A stretch of 64,000 nucleotides of DNA, taken from NCBI RefSeq assembly GCF_026343115.1, contig NZ_JAPEMC010000001.1:5373001-5437000 (forward strand). The letters run 5' to 3'. Made by a program: the position numbers and the translations under genes. This stretch comes from Streptomyces sp. NBC_00102. Lineage in GTDB: Bacteria > Actinomycetota > Actinomycetes > Streptomycetales > Streptomycetaceae. The notes under the pieces are model-generated. The model worked only from the letters and a program-made list of their open reading frames with translations, did not search any database and was not told the DNA's origin. Below are positions 47,410 through 55,069 of the stretch, piece after piece (within the stretch, counting starts at the first letter, position 1; each line of letters opens with the position of its first letter).

Positions 47410-48296
47410 GCCGCCTCCGGTCGTGGCCGGCAGGTGCGGATGGACCAGTTGAGAGCGCTGGTGATGGTGGCGCGGCACTCGGCTGTGGTGAGCCCGACTG
47501 CCTCGCCCTCTCCTTGAAAAGCCGTCTCGACCACGTCGCGGGGGAGGTCTCCCCAGGCCACGAACCGGCCCACGGCCCGTACGGACGCGAGCAGGGTGGT
47601 GTTGCGCCTTCCCTCGGGTGCGGTCCGGACGTTCTCCCGCTCGCGCTGGAGGACGCTCGCGGCGTACCGGCCGGACCGACCCGCAGGGGCCGCCGGGGGC
47701 GGGAGAGTGCCCGGCTTGGGGTGGGGCGGGGTGAGGAGCGCCATCAGGACCGGGGGCAGAGGCCGGATGAGCGCGGGCCCTTCCACCTCGTACCGGTGGC
47801 CGTTGACGATGCTGCCGGCGGCGACGACGTAGCCGCCCCACGCCCGGGTGTCGACCAGCGGGGCGACGGTCCCGGCGGTGTTGTGGAGGCGGGCGGCGGC
47901 GGGGGCGGAGAAGTGCAGGTGGGCGCCGCCGCTCGCGGTCCGGATCGTGCGGGTGCGGGGCACGGGCTGTCCGGCGCGCTCGAAGAGCGCCGCAAGGTTG
48001 GCCGCGCCGTCAGGCGCATCCGTACTGTCTTTCGGCTTGTCGAGGTCCACGACGACCAGCCCGGACGGGCCCGTCGCGAGGCCGATGTTGTAGTCGCCGG
48101 TCGCCCACGCGGCGCGGATGCGGGCGGGGTCGGTGGTGGCCCGGTCCTCCCACTTCAGGTGGCCGGTGGTGCAGGGCCCGGTGCGGGGGCACGCGCTCTC
48201 GCCGTGGAGCGCGGGCCGCTTGGTGCCGGGGCGGAGCGGGAAGACGTGCCAGCCGCGCTCGGCGGCGGACAGGGCGGCAGTCAGGAGGTCGCTCAT
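47406..48296 (-). CDS. Bifunctional DNA primase/polymerase (PrimPol)
   Basis: The 296-residue archaeo-eukaryotic-type primase/polymerase domain has a short C-terminal helical extension. Motifs: WHVFPLRPGTKRPA near the N-terminus, the catalytic DxD in VVVDLDKP, the nucleotide-binding SGGAHLHF, and a basic C-terminal region. It is the AICE replication initiator of the PrimPol class. ATG 48296 overlaps the methyltransferase stop (ATGA); a longer frame upstream is a shadow over the methyltransferase gene. Confidence 0.9.
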   Translation of the reverse strand: MSDLLTAALSAAERGWHVFPLRPGTKRPALHGESACPRTGPCTTGHLKWEDRATTDPARIRAAWATGDYNIGLATGPSGLVVVDLDKPKDSTDAPDGAANLAALFERAGQPVPRTRTIRTASGGAHLHFSAPAAARLHNTAGTVAPLVDTRAWGGYVVAAGSIVNGHRYEVEGPALIRPLPPVLMALLTPPHPKPGTLPPPAAPAGRSGRYAASVLQRERENVRTAPEGRRNTTLLASVRAVGRFVAWGDLPRDVVETAFQGEGEAVGLTTAECRATITSALNWSIRTCRPRPEAA

Positions 48297-48973
48297 GCCG
48301 CCACCGCCAGCAGCGTCTGGAGGACGGTGGCACCGATCCACTGGGCGTAGGCCGGGGGGATGCACTCGCGGATGCCGTCGCGGGTCATCCACGGCACCCG
48401 CATGTCGTCGCGGGCTTCCTGGACGCCGCTGAAGTTGCCGACGTAGTGGGCGAAGTGCCCGGCGGCCCGGGGGCGGCCCATCTTGGTGAGGGGCGCCAGG
48501 TGTGCGGGGTGTGGGGGCGGGGCGAAGGTGAAGCCGCCGCCGGTCTCGAAGAGGCGGTGGCGGTAGGTGCGCATCCCGAACGCGGCGGCGCACAGGGTCA
48601 CCGGGTCCCGGAGCTGTTCGGCGGCCTCTTCGACGTTCTCGATGACCCACGGCCGGCCGGTCGCTTCGAGGGCGGCCCGGGTAGGGGCGATGAGGTCGGG
48701 GTGGTCGCGGTGCTGGATCTTCTGCGCGCGGCTGTAGCGCTGGCACGGGGGCGAGGCGTGGATGAAGTCGAACTCGCCTCCATGCTCCCGCACGTACTCG
48801 ATCGCGTCGCCCTGGACGAACCGGTGCGGGTACAGCGGCTGCGGGTTGATATCGACGCCGGTCACGTCGAACCCGGCGGCGTCGTATCCGGCAGCGGCGC
48901 CGCCCTGGCAGCAGTAGAGGTCCAGCAGGCGCGGCCGGTGGGACGCTCGCCGGATGAGGGTCGGTTGGGTCAT
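48293..48973 (-). CDS. Orphan C5 cytosine DNA methyltransferase
   Basis: The 226-residue, compact phage-type cytosine-5 methyltransferase has motif I LLDLYCCQGGAAAGY, motif IV with catalytic cysteine ASPPCQRYS, motif VI WVIENVEEA and motif VIII-like YRHRLFE. Target recognition is probably in the short middle region. No restriction endonuclease gene lies nearby. It is coupled to PrimPol by ATGA, so methylation may protect or mark the element before or after transfer. SAM-dependent activity is expected but untested. Confidence 0.88.
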   Translation of the reverse strand: MTQPTLIRRASHRPRLLDLYCCQGGAAAGYDAAGFDVTGVDINPQPLYPHRFVQGDAIEYVREHGGEFDFIHASPPCQRYSRAQKIQHRDHPDLIAPTRAALEATGRPWVIENVEEAAEQLRDPVTLCAAAFGMRTYRHRLFETGGGFTFAPPPHPAHLAPLTKMGRPRAAGHFAHYVGNFSGVQEARDDMRVPWMTRDGIRECIPPAYAQWIGATVLQTLLAVAA

Positions 48974-49008
48974 GCTGGGTGTCTCCAGTTCTCATGAGTG
49001 CTGGCAGA

Positions 49009-49050
49009 CGAGGGCGGCCCCAGACTTTGGCGAGGCGGGGGCCGCCCTCG
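49009..49050 (-). terminator. Hairpin upstream of the methyltransferase gene
   Basis: Perfect 12-base arms CGAGGGCGGCCC (49009-49020) and its complement (49039-49050) directly follow the 93-residue gene. It divides the transfer part from the replication part of the operon. Confidence 0.6.
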
Positions 49051-49056
49051 GCGTAG

Positions 49057-49338
49057 CTAGGCGTGGAGGATCGTGACGGCCATCGCCCCGGGGGCGCCCT
49101 CGGGGGCCGGGGTGGCGGTCCACTGGTAGTCGGGGTCGGGGTCCTCGGTGAAGACGGCCCACTCCTCGGTGATCCACGGGGTGAGGTCGGCGGCGGTGAC
49201 GGTGAGGTCGTCGCCGAGGTGGAGGAAGACCGCGATGACGCGGCCGGCGGGGTGGTGGCCGAGGGCGAGCATCGCGCCCTCATCGCCGGTGAAGCTGACG
49301 TGGATGCCGTCGATCTCGGCAGCCATCGTGGGGTTCAT
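49057..49338 (-). CDS. Small acidic hypothetical protein
   Basis: The 93-residue protein has ATG 49338 preceded by GAGGAG. The composition is acidic with Trp/Phe-containing strands (TAADLTPWITEEWAVFTEDP) and no recognised family. It lies in the operon between a cysteine-rich small protein and the methyltransferase. The good ribosome binding site and coupling make it a likely real gene. Confidence 0.65.
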   Translation of the reverse strand: MNPTMAAEIDGIHVSFTGDEGAMLALGHHPAGRVIAVFLHLGDDLTVTAADLTPWITEEWAVFTEDPDPDYQWTATPAPEGAPGAMAVTILHA

Positions 49339-49347
49339 CGGTTCTCC

Positions 49348-49614
49348 TCAGAACGGCGGTTCGGTGCCCCACGGGTCGCGGTCGGCGGCCCGGCGGCGGG
49401 GAGTACGGGGGAGACGGAGCAGGGTCCACCGGCGGGTCTCGTCCCAGCAGGTGCAGGGCTCCCACTCGGTGCCGACGTACTCGCCGGACTCGTCGCCGTA
49501 GTCGTGGGCGTGGCCACCGCCGCCCTGGCAGTCGGGGCAGTTCGGGTGGGGGGTGTCGGTCAGGACCAGCGCGCGGCGGTCCCATCCGGTGAGCTGGACG
49601 CGGAGTCGGGGCAA
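49348..49614 (-). CDS. Small cysteine-rich (zinc-binding) hypothetical protein
   Basis: The 88-residue protein uses a TTG start at 49614 with AAGGA upstream. It has a CPDC ... CTCW pattern (NCPDCQGGGGHAHDYGDESG ... EPCTCWDE), like a DnaJ-type or rubredoxin-like zinc site. It is nine bases from the next gene. The function is unknown. Confidence 0.6.
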   Translation of the reverse strand: MPRLRVQLTGWDRRALVLTDTPHPNCPDCQGGGGHAHDYGDESGEYVGTEWEPCTCWDETRRWTLLRLPRTPRRRAADRDPWGTEPPF

Positions 49615-49630
49615 GGAGGGTCCTTCGTGG

Positions 49631-50116
49631 TCAGTGGTGGTTGATGGTGCCGTTGGCTTTGCCGAACAGGCCGGTGGCGGTGATGTTCTGGGTGATGTGG
49701 GTGGTGGACTCGCCGCCGGTGCTGCTCGTGGCGGCGGCGCGGGCGAGGCGGAGGAGTACGGGGATGCCGATGGCGGCTGCGGCGATGAGGGCGACGGCGG
49801 CCCAGAGGGCGTGGCTCATGGCGATCAGTCCCGGTGCGGCGTAGGAGAGGCCGATGCCGGCGGCGGAGATGCCGCCGCCGATGGTCGGGGTGAGGAGTGC
49901 GGTGGTCTTGGCCCAGGTCGGGATCGGCGCCGCCGTGGCGGTGGTCGACTGCGGCACCTGGCCGGTGGGGTGCTGGGTGTAGGCGAGGGTGCGGATGCCG
50001 CCGGGGAGGGTGACGAGCTGGACGCCCGGGGGGAGTTCGGCGGGGACCATCGGCCCGTACGCGGAGGTGTTCGGGTGGGGGAGGGTGGTGATCTCGTACG
50101 TGGGCTCGGAGTGCAC
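49631..50116 (-). CDS. Spd-like small membrane protein
   Basis: The 161-residue protein has about two membrane helices (TPTIGGGISAAGIGLSYAAP and HALWAAVALIAAAAIGIPVL). The N-terminus is Pro-rich; the C-terminus is Ser/Thr/Asn-rich (THITQNITATGLFGKANGTI). In Streptomyces AICEs and plasmids such genes downstream of traB encode Spd proteins for intramycelial spread. That is inference from position and topology. GTG start 50116 with GGGAG upstream. Confidence 0.65.
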   Translation of the reverse strand: MHSEPTYEITTLPHPNTSAYGPMVPAELPPGVQLVTLPGGIRTLAYTQHPTGQVPQSTTATAAPIPTWAKTTALLTPTIGGGISAAGIGLSYAAPGLIAMSHALWAAVALIAAAAIGIPVLLRLARAAATSSTGGESTTHITQNITATGLFGKANGTINHH

Positions 50117-50177
50117 AAAAAACTCCCATCGGCAGGGCGGGGCGGCCCCCGGGCGTGGTGGGTGCCGCCCCGCGTTG

Positions 50178-50325
50178 CTTGTCGTGTCGCTTGTCGTCTG
50201 GCTTGTCGTGCGCCTTGTCGCTTGTCTTGTCTTGTCGCTTGTCGCCTTGCAGGTCGCAAGCTGTTTCCGGGCCTCAGACGGCCGTCTGGAGGGGTCCCCG
50301 GACGGGGCGGGCGGGAGGCGACAAG
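50178..50325. repeat. CTTGTCG direct-repeat array downstream of the translocase gene
   Basis: There are six exact CTTGTCG copies (50178, 50190, 50202, 50214, 50231, 50238) and two CTTGTCT variants (50221, 50226) within 67 bases, the first four spaced exactly 12 bases apart. An inverted copy (CGACAAG) lies at 50319. The array fills the 219-base gap just after the FtsK/TraB-type gene. This is where clt/TraB-recognition repeats sit in some Streptomyces plasmids; assignment is inference. Confidence 0.8.
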
Positions 50326-50335
50326 GGGAGGCCGG

Positions 50336-52426
50336 TCAGGTGTGGGTGCGGTGGACGTAGCGGGTCTTGGTGCCCTCGCCGACGCGGACGGCTTCACCGC
50401 TCTCGGCCCACTCCTTGAGCCAGCCGACGATGGTCTGGCGGGTGGTGCCGAACCGGTCGGCGAGCGCGCGGGCGATGGCGGACGCCCCGGTTCCCTCGGC
50501 TCCGGCGGCGATCAGGAGCTGGAGGGCGGCGTGGCGGGCGTCGCTGTTCTCCGGCCGCAGCGCGGACAGGTTCAGCCCCGGTGCGGCCGGCCGGTCCGGG
50601 GTGTCCTCGGCGGGGTCGGCGGTGGTGCCGAACTGCCGGTCGATCTGGTCCATGAACGCGGCGACCGCGGCTTCCTCGTCGGCGGCCGGTGCGGGCTGGG
50701 CCTGGTCGCGGAGCGCGGACAGGTTCAGCCCGCTCCGCGCGCCGCTGTCTGCGGCGGTGCGGGGGGCGTCCGGGGATACCGGCGCCGGGGTGGTGGTGTC
50801 GCGCATCCACCGGGTGCGGTCGGGGTTCCACCGGTCGGTGTAGGCGGGGCCGGCGGCGCGTGCGGACTGCGCGTCGAGGGTGGGGTGGATGGGGGTGGTC
50901 GCGGTGACGATGTCGCTGATCTGGTTGGGCAGGATCCGCCACGACTTGAACAGCGCGGGCGAACTTTCGGGGGTGCCCATGAACCCGGCACCCTTGTACG
51001 GGGCCTGCTCGGGGCGCAGTCCGTGGGAGCCGGGGAACTGCTTGCCCAGGTCCATGCCTTCCTTCTCGCCGCCGGTCAGGGCGACGCGGACCTTCGCTTC
51101 CCGGCGGAGCAGGAGGTTTCCCAGGACGCTGCTGGTCGCGCCGAGCGCGGTGAGGATGGTGCGCACGCCCATCGCCCGTGCGATGCGGATGACTTCGAGG
51201 ATTCCGGCGGCGAGCTTCTTGACCTGCGGGTCGGTGCTGGTCAGGATCTCCGCGCCTTCGTCCACGACCAGCATGATCTGGGGGATCTGCGCGCTGATCG
51301 GCAGGAGGTCGGTGTTCGCCTTCGCCATGAGGTCCTGGTAGGCGATTTTGCGGTGCTTGGCGATCCTGACCAGGGCGTTCAGCATGGTCAGGGCCTCGCC
51401 GTGGGAGGCGGCGAGCCAGTCGATGCCGGGGCGGACCCCGTCGACCGGGGCACCGGTGGCGGTGAACGCGGGCCGGACCCAGGGGAGTCCGGCGGAACCG
51501 GCGTTGAGGTCGATCACGAACGTCAGAACGTCCTCGGCGCGGGCGAGCCCGGCAAGGATCGTGTGAACCATGTTCGTCTTCCCCGACCCGGTCGGCCCGA
51601 CGACCAGGGCGCACTGCTCGCGCAGGTATGCCTTGATCTCGTCGGCGTTGGTCCGCAGCCCCCAGGGAATGCCGGTGTGGATGGAGAGGCGGCTGTAGTC
51701 CGAGGGGTAGAAGACTTCCTGTTCCAGGACGTTCTTGGTGGTGACGTCGATCAGGACGCGGCCCTGGTCGATGCCGGGGCCGGCGGCGGCGGTGCAGCCG
51801 TGCGGGAGGCGGGCGTCGGCGGAGAGCTTGGCCTGCTCCTGCGCGATGCGGTGGTAGGTCGTGCCACCGGGCGGGAGTTCGGCGTCGATCGTGAAGCCCA
51901 TGCCGCCCGGCCACATCTCGACCGCGAGGACCCGCAGCGTGATGCCGCAGACCCGCTGGATGCGGTCGACCCACTCGGCGGCGATGGTCCGCCGCTCGGC
52001 GGACAGCTCGGCGGCGACCTGCCGTCCGGCCGCTTCGAGGGCTTCCAGTTCGCGGGCTTCCTCGTGGAGGCCGGTGGAGCGGGCGGTGGTGGCGATCCCG
52101 ACGCCGATCACGGCGAGGGACCCCAGCGCGGTCCAGCTCAGCGGGCCGCTCGCGGTGGCCCAGGTGGTCCAGCCTGCGCCGACGAGCCAGGACGCGGAGC
52201 GCAGGGCGATGGTGCGGGCGGCGAGGCGGGCCCGCAGTCCGGTGACGGTATGGCCGATAGCGCCGGCCGTACCGGCGGCGAGGGCCCAGGCGGGGGGCAT
52301 GCCGGTCGCGGCGCCGGTGGCGGCGAGGGCGAACGCGCCGGTGGTGGCGGAGAGAGCGCCGGTCACGGGTCCGTGACCGGCCGCCCAGTCCCACACCGGC
52401 CCCGAAGTGGCGGTGTTGGTGGTCAT
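50336..52426 (-). CDS. FtsK/SpoIIIE-type conjugative DNA translocase (TraB-like)
   Basis: The 696-residue protein moves double-stranded DNA between mycelia in one step in AICEs. An N-terminal membrane region (about residues 20-105) is followed by an ATPase domain with Walker A CALVVGPTGSGKTNMVHTI (about 278-296) and Walker B IMLVVDEGAEI. The segment SGLNLSALR/PGLNLSALR is repeated in the linker. The C-terminal 65 residues form a winged helix (AAGAEGTGASAIARALADRF, GTTRQTIVGWLKEWAESGEA) like the DNA-recognising end of FtsK/TraB. It starts one base downstream of the previous gene stop. Confidence 0.9.
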   Translation of the reverse strand: MTTNTATSGPVWDWAAGHGPVTGALSATTGAFALAATGAATGMPPAWALAAGTAGAIGHTVTGLRARLAARTIALRSASWLVGAGWTTWATASGPLSWTALGSLAVIGVGIATTARSTGLHEEARELEALEAAGRQVAAELSAERRTIAAEWVDRIQRVCGITLRVLAVEMWPGGMGFTIDAELPPGGTTYHRIAQEQAKLSADARLPHGCTAAAGPGIDQGRVLIDVTTKNVLEQEVFYPSDYSRLSIHTGIPWGLRTNADEIKAYLREQCALVVGPTGSGKTNMVHTILAGLARAEDVLTFVIDLNAGSAGLPWVRPAFTATGAPVDGVRPGIDWLAASHGEALTMLNALVRIAKHRKIAYQDLMAKANTDLLPISAQIPQIMLVVDEGAEILTSTDPQVKKLAAGILEVIRIARAMGVRTILTALGATSSVLGNLLLRREAKVRVALTGGEKEGMDLGKQFPGSHGLRPEQAPYKGAGFMGTPESSPALFKSWRILPNQISDIVTATTPIHPTLDAQSARAAGPAYTDRWNPDRTRWMRDTTTPAPVSPDAPRTAADSGARSGLNLSALRDQAQPAPAADEEAAVAAFMDQIDRQFGTTADPAEDTPDRPAAPGLNLSALRPENSDARHAALQLLIAAGAEGTGASAIARALADRFGTTRQTIVGWLKEWAESGEAVRVGEGTKTRYVHRTHT

Positions 52427-52427
52427 G

Positions 52428-53987
52428 TCAGACGTTCCAGCCCTTCTCGGCCTCGGGCCCGTTGCGCGGGTCCTCGTGGCGGGCGATGTCGTGTTCGTGG
52501 ACCTGGCGGAACAGGCCGCCGAGGTCGTCGGAGGTGTCGACCGCCCGCATCAGGGCGCCGTAGATCTCGTCGAACGCCCCGGCAATGTCCTTCTCCAGCG
52601 GAAACTCGGAGTCGGAGCGCTCCGCGAGGATGCGGAAGGTGTTGGCCACCGACGTGAGCGCGGCGGGCAGGTTCTCGACCATGGAGAGGATCTCCATGCT
52701 GTTCTCGGGCTCGTAGGTGGCGGCCGCGTTCTCCATCTCGGCGGCGGCCTCTTCGAAGCGGAATCCGGACATGCTGACAACCTCCACAGGGGTGTTGGGC
52801 TGTGCGGGGAGCAGGTGGAACGGGCGCTGGACGGTGTCGCCGATCTCCGGTTCGTCACCGGCCGCGGCGGTGTCGAGGGCTTCCTCCTCGGCGGTGAGCC
52901 GGGCGCGTATCGCCGTGTCCCGGGCGGCCTTGCGCTCCTCGGCGGTGCGCATCATGTGCCGGTACAGGCGGCGGCCCGGCTGCTGCAGCCAGGCCCAGCC
53001 GAGCTTCCGGCCGAGCGGGGTGGACAGCATCCCGACCACCCCGAGCGGGGCCGCGAGCAGGGCGGCGAGGAGCCGGCGCCCTTGCTTGCGGGCCGCCGAC
53101 CTGCGCAGCGCGCTGCGGGCGGCCCGGCGGACCGCCGCCTTGCGGACCCGGTCCCGGCTCGCGGACAACCGCTTCTCGGCCCGCTCGTCCCGGGCGGTAC
53201 GGCCCTTGCGGACCGCCGCGTCCCGCAGCGACCGGGCCTTGCCCGCGGCAGCCTTCCCGGCACGGGCGATCAGACCCGCCCGGGACGACCCCGCCTTACC
53301 CGGACCGCCGGACGGGGCCGCCGCACGGGCGGCCCGCCGGGCATCGGCCACCGACCGCCTGCCTTGAACAGCGTTCTGACGAGCCGCCGTTCGCGTCGGC
53401 GACTGTGTCCGTGCCGCCTCACGCAACGCCTTGACCTGCGCGAGGCGCCCACCGGAGCCGTCGGACGGCTTACGCGGACCGGCAGTGGACGACCGGGCGC
53501 CGGACCCTGCCGGACCGGCGCCCGAACGCTGGGCCGCCGAAGGCGCCTTGGCGCCGGCGGCGGTGCGGTGCGGGGACCCGGTGGAGCGGGTCCCCGCACC
53601 GCGGTTGGTGCCGCCCTGCGTCGGGAGGCCCCAGCCGGCACCAGCGGTACGGGCGGCGGTCTTCCGCAGGACGGTGTTGCTGGACTTGCGGGCCGTCCGC
53701 GCCTTGCTGCGGTGGCGGGCGGCGACCGCGGTGCCGACGAGCGCGGCCCCGGCGGCGGCCAGGACCGCGCCGACCGGTCCGCCCGCCACCGCTGACGCGG
53801 CGATCAGACCGACCGTGGAGTTCGCACCGGTCACCGCGAGCGGCACGACCGGCCACCCGCCCGCCGTGTGCCCCGCCGCCCCGGCGACCGGCTGAACCGG
53901 CGCGGGAGCGGTGGGCGTGGTGGGCGAAGGCGTTTCAGGAGGGGCAGCAGCCGCGACTGCTGGTGGTTCCGTGCTGACTTCCGTCAT
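52428..53987 (-). CDS. Large basic membrane-associated transfer-module protein
   Basis: The 519-residue protein has an Ala/Pro-rich N-terminus, a hydrophobic segment (about 50-85: VPLAVTGANSTVGLIAASAV), and a very basic middle (Arg/Ala/Lys-rich, about 90-320). A second hydrophobic segment (LLAALLAAPLGVVGML) lies near 305-330, and the C-terminus is acidic and helical (EEAAAEMENAAATYEPENSM). It is directly upstream of the TraB-like gene, one base from its start. I do not recognise a named family; the position suggests part of the DNA-transfer complex. Confidence 0.7.
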   Translation of the reverse strand: MTEVSTEPPAVAAAAPPETPSPTTPTAPAPVQPVAGAAGHTAGGWPVVPLAVTGANSTVGLIAASAVAGGPVGAVLAAAGAALVGTAVAARHRSKARTARKSSNTVLRKTAARTAGAGWGLPTQGGTNRGAGTRSTGSPHRTAAGAKAPSAAQRSGAGPAGSGARSSTAGPRKPSDGSGGRLAQVKALREAARTQSPTRTAARQNAVQGRRSVADARRAARAAAPSGGPGKAGSSRAGLIARAGKAAAGKARSLRDAAVRKGRTARDERAEKRLSASRDRVRKAAVRRAARSALRRSAARKQGRRLLAALLAAPLGVVGMLSTPLGRKLGWAWLQQPGRRLYRHMMRTAEERKAARDTAIRARLTAEEEALDTAAAGDEPEIGDTVQRPFHLLPAQPNTPVEVVSMSGFRFEEAAAEMENAAATYEPENSMEILSMVENLPAALTSVANTFRILAERSDSEFPLEKDIAGAFDEIYGALMRAVDTSDDLGGLFRQVHEHDIARHEDPRNGPEAEKGWNV

Positions 53988-54077
53988 GCTGAACGCACTC
54001 CCTTGTGGAGGAAGCGGCGGCCCGGACCCGGCCTACCAAGCGAGAGTCCGGGCCACCGCGCAATGTGTTGTGTGAGG

Positions 54078-54299
54078 TCAGAGCGCGTCGCGCTCCAGAA
54101 CGAAAACCACCGGCGCACCGGCGGGCAACTGACGGCCGGACAGGACGTAGGAGCGGATCTCCTCGTACACGGCGTGCCGGCTCGTGCCGGGGACGACGTT
54201 GACGACGCCCGTGCCGCTGAGGAACTCGCCACGCGGACCGGCGAGCGTCAGGAGCCAGAAGTACCGGACGAGTCCGGGGAGGGGCGGGGCACTCTCCAT
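54078..54299 (-). CDS. Small hypothetical protein
   Basis: The 73-residue protein has a good ribosome binding site (GGGAG, 6 bases before ATG 54299). The sequence (GTGVVNVVPGTSRHAVYEEI, RSYVLSG) looks folded, with two strands and a helix, but fits no family I know. It lies between the RapZ-like gene and the large basic protein gene in the same operon. Confidence 0.6.
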   Translation of the reverse strand: MESAPPLPGLVRYFWLLTLAGPRGEFLSGTGVVNVVPGTSRHAVYEEIRSYVLSGRQLPAGAPVVFVLERDAL

Positions 54300-54350
54300 G
54301 CGGTCTCCCTGGTCGGTGACGGTGCGGGGACGGTCGAGCGGTCCGGCCGG

Positions 54351-54725
54351 TCAGCGTTCGACGACGGGCCGGTGCAGGTCGCGGTGCTGGACGGCGACGG
54401 TGTAGCCGTCGGCGGTGAGCCGGTCGGCGAGGGCCCGGGCGACGGTCGGGGCCCGATGGCGGCCACCCGCGCACCCGACCGCCACGACAACGTCACCCCT
54501 GGTCGGGCCAGCGGCGAAGGCGCCGACCGCGCGGGCCGCGGCGTCGACCAGGCCGGTGATGCCGGGCGTCGCGAGGACCGCGGCCCGCACGGGAGCGTCG
54601 TGCGCGGTCATGTTCTTCAGCTCCGGAGAGACATGCGGGTCCCGGAAGTGGTGGCGAAGGTCGAGCACGAGGTGCGCGCCCGGCGTGGGGTCGTGGAGGT
54701 AGCCGAACGACGTGATGATGACCAT
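54351..54725 (-). CDS. RapZ C-terminal-domain-like protein
   Basis: The 124-residue protein matches only the C-terminal domain of RapZ/YvcJ: ITSFGYLHDPTPGAHLVLDL start, then the phosphate-binding motif VVVAVGCAGGRHRAPTVARA and HRDLH end. It lacks the N-terminal P-loop kinase-like domain. Full RapZ controls glucosamine-6-phosphate synthesis through sRNA in E. coli; the isolated domain may bind a nucleotide or sugar phosphate. Its place in a conjugation operon is unexplained. Confidence 0.75.
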   Translation of the reverse strand: MVIITSFGYLHDPTPGAHLVLDLRHHFRDPHVSPELKNMTAHDAPVRAAVLATPGITGLVDAAARAVGAFAAGPTRGDVVVAVGCAGGRHRAPTVARALADRLTADGYTVAVQHRDLHRPVVER

Positions 54726-54739
54726 GGAGTCCGTTCAGG

Positions 54740-55069
54740 TCAGAGGGAGTCTGCGCAGGTCACGCACATGCCGAGCGACCGGGGGATGCAGTAGCCCCGG
54801 TCGGTCCGGCAGGCCGGGCAGGTGCGGCGGGCGAGCATCGCCGCGGCGAGCGCCGCCCGCCTGCCGGGGGTCATCGGCCGAACGGGCTTGGCCTGGTCGA
54901 TGCGGTAGAGGTAGGCGACCAGCGGCCCCCGCCGCCGGCGCGGACGCTGAAGCTCGGCGACGGGGTCCTGTCCGCCGGGGCGGAGCCCAAGGGCGCGGAG
55001 CTGACGGCGGGTCGCCAGACCCTCGGGGGCGAGGTGCCACCGGTACGACGGGAACGGTGCGGTGGTCAC
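54740..55069 (-). CDS. RRQ(R)L-motif zinc-binding protein
   Basis: The 109-residue protein carries the RRQL motif (LATRRQLRALGLRPGGQDPV) and a C-terminal zinc site CPACRTDRGYCIP...CVTC. The same combination is seen in small proteins of actinomycete mobile elements. The GTG start overlaps the DUF2637 gene stop (GTGA). The function is unknown; a nucleic-acid or protein-binding adaptor is possible. Confidence 0.72.
   Translation of the reverse strand: MTTAPFPSYRWHLAPEGLATRRQLRALGLRPGGQDPVAELQRPRRRRGPLVAYLYRIDQAKPVRPMTPGRRAALAAAMLARRTCPACRTDRGYCIPRSLGMCVTCADSL

Noticed and set aside
48293..48973. Complete restriction-modification system
   Set aside because: Only the methyltransferase is present; no neighbouring gene resembles an endonuclease.
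47406..49283. A single 625-codon PrimPol frame starting at 49283
   Set aside because: Its first about 330 codons overlap the methyltransferase and the 93-residue gene and are low-complexity; PrimPol homology begins at 48296 with an ATGA coupling.
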